NCBI GenBank assembly: GCA_963556195.1
Contig: OY744537.1
Coordinates: 23,061,876-23,125,875 of the forward strand
Reading direction: 5' to 3'
Source of the DNA: Sepiola atlantica
Taxonomy: Eukaryota; Mollusca; Cephalopoda; Sepiida; Sepiolidae
Length of the DNA: 64,000 bases
Shown here: positions 34,985 to 47,800 of the stretch, piece by piece
Numbering within the stretch: the stretch's first letter is position 1
Layout of the letters: the number at the start of each line of letters is the position of its first letter
Position numbers and translations under genes: made by a program
Notes under the pieces: generated by a model
Database searches by the model: none
What the model saw: only the letters and a program-made list of their open reading frames with translations
What the model was told of the DNA's origin: nothing

Positions 34985-37900
34985 GTTAGACAAAACACAT
35001 TTTATATTAACTTTATTGTCTCACTCTTTTCTTGAATTATATGAACAAAAAAATATATAGTCAATTGGATCCAGAAAGAATAGTTTGCAAAACTAATCAT
35101 TTGTCTAAGATATGCAATTTTTAACAATTTCTTAAATTATGATTTACATGAATAGAACAGTGTTTTGGGTTTTCAAACTTTAACTTAATTTTCTACAAAT
35201 TACTCAATAACTTCAATGTCTTAAAGTTATAATTTAAATTAATCAACATACATTAACAAGCCGCGCATGCGTGGTCCCCCTCTGTATGTGACTCGATGTG
35301 GCGAGTGTAAAATGCAATAAATTTGGGCAATTTGGGGCATTTTTGACCCCCTGGGGGCGCAAACCAGAATTTTTCTGAGGTCAAGGATGCTCATTTTATA
35401 TCCAGAACAATTGCCTCTACATTTTGGCCAAGTTTCAAAAGAATTGAATGGATGGATCAAACGTTATGGGAGAAATGGGTCATTTTTTGCCATTTTGGGG
35501 GCTTTTGACCCCCTGGGGGCGCGAACCAGATTTTTTCCAAGGTCAGCGATATTTATTTTCTATTAGGAACAATTGCCTCCACATTTTGGCCAAGTTTCAG
35601 AGAAATTGAATGGATCGATGAAAAGTTATGGGGCAAAAAATGTCATTTTTTTTGCCATTTCGGGGCCTTTTTACCCCCTGGGGGGCTAACCAGATTTTTT
35701 TTCAAAAATCTGAGAATGTCACTTTCTAACCTGACCAAAGTTACAACTTCATGCAAAATTTCAGAGAAATTCAATGGATGGTTGCGGAGAAAAATCCGGA
35801 CGGACGGACATGCCTCAAAACATAAGTCCCCCGATTTTATAAATCGGGGGACCAAAAAGTTGTTGGATAAGTGTCAATATCTGACCTGAAACAAAAAATA
35901 CCTTAGTTATTTTATATTTGAATATTTTTAGTTATACAATAAAAAAAAATTTTAATTGGTTTTAATGAAATTAATCTTAAATTTTCGAAAACGTAAATAT
36001 ATAATGGCAAAAATAGTAAGGTTTATTTTTTTTATTTTTATTATTTTCCATAGAATTGTTTTTAATTGTATCTGGTAAAAAATATACAGAATGTGGTATA
36101 TATTAAAAATCCCTCCAAAATTGAATGATTCAGTTTAGCTAAAAAAAAAAAAAAAACCCCTCAAAAGTTTGTGTGTACTAATTAAAACTAGTGATTGACT
36201 CTTATGATGTAAACATCTATAAAACCGATGTCATAAATTTGTCCCCCTTCCCTTTTTTATTTGCCACTCATGTTTGTTCTGTTCGTTCTTGGAGGTTTGC
36301 TAAACAATATATTAAATTTGTATACCTAACCCTAACACATTAGTAATGTGGGTTTGTTTCAATAGGATAATGCAAAAAGTACATTTGCTCAAAATGCTCT
36401 AATTGTCTCAGAATTTTGGATTTTGGATTTTCCCCACAATAAATACTCAACACTTTTGGTATTTGGTTCACAATGTATTTATTTACAAGTGAACAAATAC
36501 CTGTACAAGAACAAACAATAGCGTAAGATAAAACAAAATGATTAAAATCCTATTAAATAATCATGTACTTAAAAATGTATATGCAATCATTATTATTAAA
36601 TTATTTATCATTTAAAAAAAAAAAAAAAAGTAAAAGAAAGCCATTGATTTGTTAACAGCAGTTCGAGGGACGATGCCATTCCGTGGCAAAAATGAAGATG
36701 ATGACATGGATCCAATCACACAAGCTGTAGTCAACAATGCACTTGGGAAATTACCTACCAAACGAAAAGCACAACAAGTAAGTTTCTAATATGCTAGAAA
36801 AAATGTGAGCTCGGGTTAAATTGCTTGAATCAGAAAAAAGAGTTTGCAAAGCCAGTTAAATATTAAAACAAGTAATGACAAAATCCAAAATTAGCCTCTT
36901 TCTCTCTTCTTCTCTAGCCACAGGTTAAATAGTTTCTGTGGTGATATTCCTTTTTGTTTATAATGGACTATTCCAATCTTTTTATTCTTTCCTTTCTTCG
37001 ATTGAGAGAGAGTGACGAAAGCGAGAGTAATAGACAACATATAGAATAAGGGGTGGGGGTCAAATAAAGTACAGTGAAATAAGGTGAAATGATAGTTAAT
37101 AAGAGATGGGTCATTTGATAAATTAATCGCAAATTAGAAATAATTAGAACAATTAAAATTGAAGTTTTTTTTTTTTTTTTTTTTTTTTTTCAAATGTAAC
37201 TCGATCCCCAAAACGGAAGGATATTTTAGCATATATTTTGTGGTTAAAATTTATAGGGAAAAAGGCCCAAACATTGATTAAATCTGTTTTAGTATAAAAC
37301 ATAAACATGAGTTTTTTAAACTACTTTATATAGTTAGACATGTCTTCACATTTGTAAATATATGAATGCGTGGTCACTGATCAAAATACTTATTTCGATC
37401 TACTTAATCTGTTTTTATGAAGTAAGATTTAAAGTTTTAAGATTAGAAATTCTAAATACATGTACAATATAATAAATGTTCTTCTCTTATAAGTATCTTG
37501 CTTAATTTTAATTCTTATGGTTTGTGTGTTTCAATTCTGAAAAAGTGTTTCTTCACAATTCCAAGGGTTATGGTATATTTTAATAAGTTTTCCAAGCATT
37601 ATTTTAATTTTATTTTTTAATTTAAAGCGATCTTTAAGAGAACATTTTTTTCTGTTAATTAACTTCATGAATTTATTGTTGAAGAAAATATACACAAGAT
37701 TTTATGAAAGTAAATAATTTTGACAGTAACCCCCCCTTCCAGATATTTGTTGTTTTTTGTTTTTTTTCATATATAAATTCATTTAAAGTAAATAAGCACT
37801 AAAAGTTTTTAAAAAGAATCTAATGATTACTTTTTTTAAAAAAAATTATTTTAAAAATATGTATTTTACAAGTTGATTTTTTTTCCTTCTTTTTGACTAA

Positions 37901-40900
37901 TTGTTATTTTATCGACTTGGGTGAATAGAGTTGTGTAAAAGAAGCTAAAAACCGTTTAAATTATGCAAATAACATCAGTGGTTTAAAAGTTATAAGAATT
38001 TAAAGTGCCGAAATGCATGTTTTTCATTGGACATTTTTCTTTAGCAATCCTTTAAACAAAATAGTGGGCCAAAATACGGACCTCATCATTTCAAGAAATT
38101 CAATAATTTCTCACTAACTTTGTAAACAAAATAAAATAAATTAAAAAAACATTGCATAGAAAAACAAACTGATAGATATTAAAAAGAAATGATAAATATG
38201 AATTAAAAGTACAAATAGTTGTTTTTGTTAAAACGTATCGTATGTCAACAGAAGACGGTCTCTTTAAAAATCTCAATGGTTTTCTAATATTTAAAAAAAA
38301 GGTAGAGAAACATCTCGTTTTTTATATCCCGGTTTCATTTTAAAAAGTTCAAGTGTATCTTTAATTCATTATTTTTTATAAATATTTAAGATCTAACAAG
38401 TGAGTAATTATAAATAGTAAGATAACAAACACGCCATAGACTTTATCAGGCACGTGTTATAAGCGTTAAAAAAACAAAAACAGAATCTCTATTTATTTGC
38501 CTCCCCACGAGGGCAGAGTTAGACATAGACACAAGGTTATTTCTAATATGAGATAATCTCGCTTTTTGGATTAGGACAACACATTAAATTACCTCAGTCT
38601 AGAAGGATTGCATAAAACGAAGAAAAACAGTCGGTCCATTAATTTTTTCACAATAAACTTTGAAAAACTTGAACAAAAATTATATTTTAAATTGTCAAAT
38701 TCAGAGTAAAAGAGTAGTCTAGTGAAATTAAAACCCAAAATAAAATTAGTAAAGTAGTTTCTATTTTTGAGAAGGGAATGTGAATTCGCTATTCAGCTTA
38801 GTGACTTGTTTGATTCAACCAAGCATAAGGTTTTCAAGAAATTTGTGCAAATATTTACATATACATAAAAATAATTTTAAAACTATTATCTATATGAAAC
38901 TTGATGATATACGTCAACTTATCAATTTCGAAATATTCTTAGTCAACTTTGAGCACTCGTATTTTCGGTTCTAGTGGTCTTTTATGACCACTAGAACCGA
39001 AAATACGAGCAAATATGTCACGTGACATTAAAGTTAGTCATCTAGGTTTAAATGGCCTGTGAAATTTCAAGAATATCCAATCACACTTAACCCTGCGCAT
39101 TTTAATCGGAATGTAAGGTATGAAATATAAAGATGAAAAAAAGTTTCCCTTTCTAGTTTGTCAGTTTTTAGCATTTTTTTTTTTTTCATTTTTAACTTAG
39201 AGTATAAAAAATATTCAACGTATAAAAGCACATGGAATTAACATTAGAATGTTTATTTTATTCTCTTTCCATCCATATAATTGTTTTAAAAATTGGCCCA
39301 CAAATAACAGAAATATGACTTTTTTAAGCACATTAGGTGTGAAATTTTGTCGTTGTCCAACGAAACGACGTTATCGGCTTGTAATGCTAATTCTACAAAA
39401 AGCAGCTGTTTTCTTCTTTGAATAAAAAAAATTTAACAAATTTGGGTTTATTGGCAAATGAGTTAAAATAAAATCAGAACGCTTGAATTTTTAATATTTA
39501 AACAAAACGTCCCTGATGCATTTGCACACCATACTCTATTATAGAGATTTGGGCAAATCGAACACGCACATATCCAAGACAATAGCTGAATCTGTAGGAG
39601 AATGAGGTAAAAAATTGGATGGTCACGTTCAATGCTACTAAGAGAAAGTTCCTTTACTTTAACAATTAAAGAACCTTTCCAATCACTGATTACCATGGCT
39701 GATAGCACTCTTTCCTGAGTGGCGTAATATTCACAGGCAATATGAATTGTAATAAATGCATAGAAGATACTGCCAAGTCTATTACAAAGAAGATGGGCTT
39801 CTCTACCAAGTTAAAAAAAACTTCTCACACCTTCTAGTATCCTATAATTCTACAAAGCCACCATTCGCCCATGCATGGAGTATTGTTGCCACATCTGGGC
39901 TGGTGCTCCAACCACTGTCTACCAAACTCCAGCCCCTGTTCCGTTGCTGCAATGTCGCATCCCTGTACTTGTTTTACAACTGTTACCACAGAATGTTCTC
40001 CGATAAACTTACTGCACTTGTACCCCCCCTTCAACGTAAATACCCCCGACTAACCGGAGTATCAGCAAAATCACACCCCTTCATTGTAGAGGTCCCCCAA
40101 ATGGCGGTAAACTTTCTACTCTAATAGTTTCTTTTCTCGGACCGCTTGCCTTTGGAATTCCCTTCCTGTTTCCCCGACTGTACCAACATGCAGAAATTTA
40201 AATGTAATGTGAATAAACGTCTTGCTGCACAACTCCCCACTTAGGATGCCCTCTATAAGTCTGACCCCCTTTACATCTCGGTGGCGATAGTCTTTGTTTG
40301 GAGTGAACAAGAGTTTAAAAAGAAAAATTTTAGATACCCATCTCAGGACGGTTAAAATTAATTCCCTGAACAGAACAGTTTTGCATCATTTTTATGTCCC
40401 CTTATGAAAATCAAGATATAATCATACTAAACCTTATGTCTAGAATCCTTATTCCAATTTTGATCAAAATCCATTACATGATTTTGATTCTAGAAAATGC
40501 CTGAAATCTTGCTTAATTGGTATCCAATGACTATGAATAAAATTTAGTAAAAATCCGAAATATTTAAATTTTCAAATGGGATGTTGTGCCCATATTACGG
40601 CCCCTAAAAACCTTTTAAAATACTCCAAAGAAAGTGAAATGTGGGGAATATTTATTAATTGATGTCTAATACTTATTAAAATTTCACAAAAATCAGAAGT
40701 TCCTGAATTTTCATGAAGGGCTTCCTGCCCTCTTTGCCCCCTTTGTATAAAACTAAATTAAACTAAATATAGCCCACATTACCCACTCTTATTCCTAACA
40801 GCTATGCTCCAAAATTCATAATGATCAGTTGATTAGTTTAGGAGTTAATCCTATATATATATAAAAATATATAAACATACCTAACTTTATATAAATACTA

Positions 40901-43900
40901 GCAAATATATGCTCCCTCTGGTCGCATTTTGCTAGGTTAGGAAGATATGATGATCGAACTACATGCACTGACCCCTAAAGGCGGAGGTAATGACTAAGAG
41001 GGTGGTATTATGACAACAGAACAGGTACTACAATACCCCCTCCAAAATAGAGGAGATAATACCTGGGAGGATCTCCCCATAAAAGGAGAAGGTAATGCTT
41101 GCGAGTATGGTGTCATGGCAACAGAAAAGATACTACACTACCCTCATCCCCACCCAATAAAAGGAGAAGGTAGTCCCTGGGAAGATGGTCTCTTGATAAC
41201 AGAACAGATACTACATTAACCCTCCCTCACAGGAGGATGCAATACCTGGGACGATTACCTCCAACTCCTTAAAAAAGAAGGTAATTTCTGAGAGGACGGT
41301 GTTATGACAACAGAACAGATACTACTACCCTATCCCCATTAAAAGCTAATTCGGGGGGGGGGGGGTATTCATTCATTTATAAATTCCCCGTCATAAAATA
41401 GTTTTTTGTTTTGGGATATTTTAAGTCGGATGACCGCGAGAGTAAATTTGGTATTGTGGTGACTGAAATGATTCTAGTTAAGAGTAGGATAGACATTTTT
41501 ATCATTTTTGACCAAGGATGACCAACGACCCTCATTTCTTTCACACTTTTGATGGCCTTGTGCCTAATTTGTTCTGAATGTAAATTTTTATATTTTGAGC
41601 AAATAAATAATTCAAAGTGTAGTATCTGTTCTCAGCATCTCATTTACTATTGGTGAAACTATTGCTTCAAAACAATCATTAATACGGCATCGTTAACGGG
41701 GGATAGAGAAAGTGGGAGAAAGCGAGAGAAAGAAGATTAGTTTATTTTCTTAAGTAAAACGTACCTTGCGTTTTTAACATTTTTTTGCTTTACTCGGGTA
41801 TTTCTTTAAAATTTAACTTGCGTATTTGTTTATTTTTGTAAGTTTCACCTCGATTAATTATTTTCGGTTTTTACACTATGATTTACCTCGTGTGTGTGTG
41901 ACACGCGAGGTAAATCTTACTGTAAAAAAAAAAAACGAAAAAACTAATCAAGGTGAAACTTACAAAAACAGTAGTAAATCCATTGTTATTGATGAAAATA
42001 AATTACTATTCCCCCGGGCAATACCAGGAAACCCTGCTAGCTTAAAATGATAAACTTTTCATTCGTAACTTTGTTGTAAACACAAAACATTTTGGTAATT
42101 TCAAAACAGATTTATTTATCTTTTACATGTGACCTAAAGGGGGGGGGGGTAGGGACAATTTGCCTTTTCCCTGGCAATTTAGAAAAATCAAGTTGGTCAC
42201 TCTAAAGAAGGAATGTTTGAAGAAAAATGCTAAATATTTGTCCAGAAAATAAAACAATATTGCGAAACAGAACTATTTGTTATATTTCAACAAAAAAAAA
42301 TCATTGAATTAAAAAAAAAAACAATAACAAATAATAGTCAATTCATAAAATTGACTTTCAAAACCAATATGAAAGTTAGTTAACTTTACAAATCTGATAT
42401 CACATCTACATGAACAGTATATAAAAAAGAATTTGTATTGAATAAGTTGAATTAACTGGAAATATACTGTTTTGCCTTTACCGTTCGAGAAATGGGCCCA
42501 ACTTTCTCATTTATTCATTTAGATATATATTTATGTATAAGGATCCAACAAGGAGTTTTTTTATCATCTACAAATTAGTTCAATAAATATGCTAACCAAA
42601 TTAGTTTGATTTGAAATGTATATTTCCTAATGATACTCATGGGACTTTTTTGTGCCAGGAATACTAGCTTCTTATTGACTCTACCACAGGTGATGTGTAA
42701 TGCGTGCAACCTAAGCTTCAACTCTGAGCTACAAGCTGCTCAACACTACAGCGGCAGTCGACATGCCAAGAAGGTGCGGATGATGGAGGCAAAGGATGGA
42801 GACGGTGAAGACGATCTTACCGAAACTAACGGTGAGAAACTACTTCCTTCGGCAGGTGAGTATATGAAGAAACAATTTTTTTAATACTTATTTGTAGTCA
42901 TCATTTTATACTTTTTCACAATTGTTAGTTTCAGATTTTTCTTCAGTACTTCCAAGACTATGATGTTCTATGTGAAAACAGTTCGATCAATATCATTATG
43001 TAGTCTGACTCTCCCATGTATCGATAGCTTTTTCAAATTACTTATTTTGCATTGTTAGTCAGTCTTGTCCTTTATTACATAGTAACAGTTAAAATTGTCT
43101 TAAAGCATACCTTGTTTTCTTTCCAGTCGCCATGCATGAGTGCTGTGCCTCCCAGGACTGAGGTCATTTCAGTTGCTGCAATAATATAGTCATCTTAAAT
43201 CATACTTTATTTGCTGGCCAGTGTTCGGTGTGTGTGTTTTAGTGATATTGCTAGACTGTGGACAATTCTATAGCTGTAATCAAAGCTATCTCATGCGTAT
43301 AACATTAAATATTAAATTAATCAATTAATACAACAAGATTTTTTAGAAAAAGAATGAATTATATCGATGTGTTGATTGTCTAGTTTGAAAGGTCAAAAAG
43401 AGGAGGGAGGGGACAGAACGAATAACTTATTTTGTAAATCCATATCTTCATTATTTTTCCTCAACGTAACCCATCTCAAAACACGTCTTATTGATCCAAA
43501 CTCAGACACGATTCCCCAATTGCAGCCAGCACTCAATCATCTGTCTGACATCACTTCCGCCTAAGCTTTATTGCTTCCGACTCTCACAAACCCAGCTTAT
43601 TTCCTGGCAGGTCAACCCTGTAACCTTATCGTGATCTCTTCTGTCTAGGATATACTCTATTTACGAATAACAGATATATTTTAACTAATATTTATACTAG
43701 TTAAGGTATCCCCCCCCCCACCCACATGCACAAAATGTTAATTATCCTCTCCAATGAAATATATCTTCATTAACAAACTTTAACTGAATCAATTGAAAAT
43801 ATTACCAAGCAAATATGAACTACGTTTAAAACGACTGTTTGAAATATTTCCTGAAAGAAAAGAAAATCTAAACAAAATCACTCCCGCATCTACAGGGTGT

Positions 43901-44801
43901 CTCAAAAAAATGTACTCACTCTTAGAATGACGAGAAAACCTTTATTTACCTTGGTGCGCGTTATCAGCTTTGTTTGAACAATAATGGTCATCAGATTGAA
44001 CATTTGCGAACATGATTCTTCAATTACATCTGTCTCATGTATTCGATGCTATTTCATTTCACTCTATGTTCATACATAAAAGTTTTCTCGTCATTCTACG
44101 AGTGAGTACATTTTTTTGAGACACCCTGTATATCAATAAAATTATTAGACCACTTCACATGTTTTTCTCATGCCAACGTAACTTCAATAATTACATATTG
44201 AATTATTTGTTATTTACGATTCATCGAATACTTAATGCAATGCAATGCAATAGTGTTAACTAAAAGGAAATTTTAAAAAATCCTATTTTAAGCTTCATTA
44301 ATGTTTATTTTATTTCCCTTTTTGCTTGCTCACAATGTGTCATCAGTTCCCCCCCCTCTCTCTGCATTTGTGACCTAATCAGCACACTCTATCTACCTAT
44401 ATATATATATATATATATACAGGGTGGGCCAAAATAAGGGTCCTATCTTTAAATTTGAATAACTTGAATTTGAATAACTTCCACAAAATAAAAGTTAAAC
44501 TCACCAAACTTTATGTGTGTGTAGACTGACCCTTCCGAGATTTTTTGAAATAAACAAAACAAATTTTAGCCGAAAAACACTTCTTAAAACTTACAAAAAC
44601 TAAAGTATTGTTTTTTACACTGTTTTGAGTTTTTTAAGCAAAAATAATGTTTTCTAAATGAGGGTACGTTCCTTAGGGCTAATACGGCTCATGCTTGCTT
44701 CGGAAGGGGTCCTTTACTTATTCTTAAAAAAAAAATTAAAAAAAATCAATAAATAAAAAAGTTATGAATTTTAAAAAATAGGACCCTTATTTTTGCCCAC
44801 C

Positions 44802-44864
<63 letters not shown>

Positions 44865-47800
44865 CTGCTTGTTGATTCGGCATCTCTGGCTCTTAGCTTC
44901 TTATTTGTAAATTTAAAAGTTTAAAATAAATAAAAAGCAAACTTGAAAGTATGCGATTTTAGAAAGAAGCTAAAAAAAAATGAAAGTAAAATGATTCCTG
45001 GGCAACACCGAGTAGATACAATTAGCTATGAATAATGTCAAAAAGAATTCCACACTTTGAAATCACCTTTGCAAAAGAAAAAAAATACTAAATAATTTAA
45101 GAAAGTTATTTCAATAAACAATCAATCAATAGCATAAAAATAAAATTAAAAAAAAAAAACAAATAAAATCTGTACGTTAGACGCTGTGGGATAAATAATT
45201 CATTCAATTGTACAAAAATTGATTCTCGGACTTAAGCTGTCATGAAATAAAGTTTTAAAATACTATATAATGCTTTAAAAATCAAACTTTAATTTAATGT
45301 TTTAATCACTAGCGATCATTTGTATTTTTGTTTAGAAGTACGTGATCATTTTACGGTAAATTTATATGACCGAGGATAATAATGATTTAATTTGATGAAA
45401 AGAAATATTAGAGTATACATTTTTTTTTTTTTAATCAGTAAAACTCATTTCACTGAGTAATTTAGGTGATTAAAATAAGATTTGTTAAATAAGTATTGTT
45501 TTAAATCAAACAAAATAGATTTCTCTACGCTTTGGGTGACTAGGCTCCCTCCTTCTAGTTTTAAGTAGGGGCTAATGTGATGAAATCCTATTTCAGTCAC
45601 CTGAATTACTTACAGTAAAATGGGTTTGGTATGGAGATGTTTTTTTCACAATCTAACGCAGCCAATTGTAGTTTGTGTTCTTAAAAGACTATAAATTTGT
45701 AATAATTTACATATGTGAATGCTGACAGCAAAAACAGCCATGTTCTTAGAAACCAAATATAAAAAATTATTTAGTTTTTAAAAATCAAATATTAGAATAG
45801 CAATTATGAAAAAAGAACCCATTTCACTGTAAGTAATTTAGGTGATGAAAATAGGATGTAGCCATAGAATAGTTTTTCATAAATGGAAATTAAAGAAAAT
45901 ATTGTTATAAGAACGTATCCAATAGATAATGTTCTCAAACAAATTGCTTTTATTTAGCGTAAGAAATCATTTTTATTTTGTTTGAAGAGTGGGATTTCTT
46001 GTTTGTTTGAAAAAAAATATTATAAATAGTTAATAATGAAAATATTGATTTAATAACGTAGCCAATACATAATATTCCTGAAAAAATTGTTTTTTATTCC
46101 GCTTGAGAAGAAATCCTTTTAGACTGAGACAATTTTTATTTTAGTTGAAGAACAGGATTTTCCACAAATAATAGTGAGAAAAAAAAATTTTAATAGTTTA
46201 CTTTTGTAAATAGTTTAATAGTTTTTTTTTTGTTGTTGTTTTTTTCATAAGTAGAAAGTAAGTAAAAGAAAGCAACGTTTTCTTGTGTTTGAAAATACAC
46301 GTTAAATATGTTATATCGAAAATATTGTTCTAATAACGTATCCAATACAGAATATTCCTTAAGAAATAAGTTTTTGTTTTCACCCAAGAAATCCTTGTAG
46401 ACTGAGGCAGGTTTGAACGTCAAAAATGTACTTACATCTGAAAGCAAATGTCACCATTTGTGAATGCATGTGGCGATCTGGTCGTTAAAGCATGATCTGA
46501 TAAACCAGATTGTTTACAGAACGTCTAAGCAACAGGCATTGAGAATGACCGAATGTTATTCCGTTAATCTGCAAAAGGGAGTGATCGTTATTTAGATTTA
46601 AAAGCTATTGTATTATGTAGACAGTATTAAGGACAAAATGAAATAATTTAGGTAACTTAAGCAAAATTCCCTTCTGTTAAGAAACGACCCGGTGTTATAG
46701 GTAACGGTTAGAGTAGATATTAAGAATGGAGTAAAAATGCTGCCCCTCCTTCAAATAAAGACTATGCTTATATTTGTGTCCTTACAACAAGCAATGTACT
46801 GTTTTTTTTTAGTTTTTTTAAAAAAAAAATTTTTATTAGTCTTTTAATTCTACATTTCCGCTGATCTTTAAGAAATCCTTTTTATTTCATTTTTTTTAAT
46901 ATATATTCCTCATCTAAGAAGAAATGCTAAGATGACACTATTTGGTATTCTATATTTACTCTTTGATTTATTAACATCTCTAGAGAATAGTTTCTTTTCA
47001 TTTTCTTGCTGTTTACCGACTTTTGCTCATGGCATATTTGATTGCACAAACTAACACAACTTTTTATTACACATCTTTTCCTTTCCAGGAGATGAGTTAG
47101 GGAAGAAACTCGGCTTGTTTTTCTGCGGTTACTGTAACATTTCTGTCAATTCACTGCAACAGTTGGATGCCCATAAGAGTGGTGAGTAATGCAATCTAGT
47201 GATGCTGTATCTTATAAAGTCAGATTTTACTCTATTTTATTGACCAGAATAAGAAGAGATAGATAAAAATTAAAAAATCTGTCTCGCCAATCATGTAAGG
47301 CAAATACTGGTTTGTGTTGTTACAAAAATAAATTCTATTTCCGATCGATTTTAATATTTAATCCTGATCAATATTTTATTTAAATAGTTATAAATAAAGG
47401 AGGGGCGGGGGCCTTTACCCTCACACTCATAAGTCCCTCCCATTGTCGCCTATTACCCCGGGTACAATTTGAATAATTTTTCTTTATTCACCATAACATT
47501 ATTGTTTTTGTTTTTTTATTGTGTATTGGATTCTTTTGTTTAGAAATTCTTTACCATTACTATTTAATCAATAAACTGAAATTAAATACTAATTAAATCG
47601 CCCCAAAATAGAAAAACTCATTTTCTTTTTGCGAAACTGCACTTGTGGGTGCAATGCAATTTGACTATTACTTCATAAGTACTGTTAACTCTAGCATTTT
47701 TTATTTTTTTCTGTAATTTTTATTTCAATTTTTTTTTTTGGATTTTTTTCTTTAAAAATTAATTATTCTCATTAAATCGATTAACTGATCGTATTTGGTT

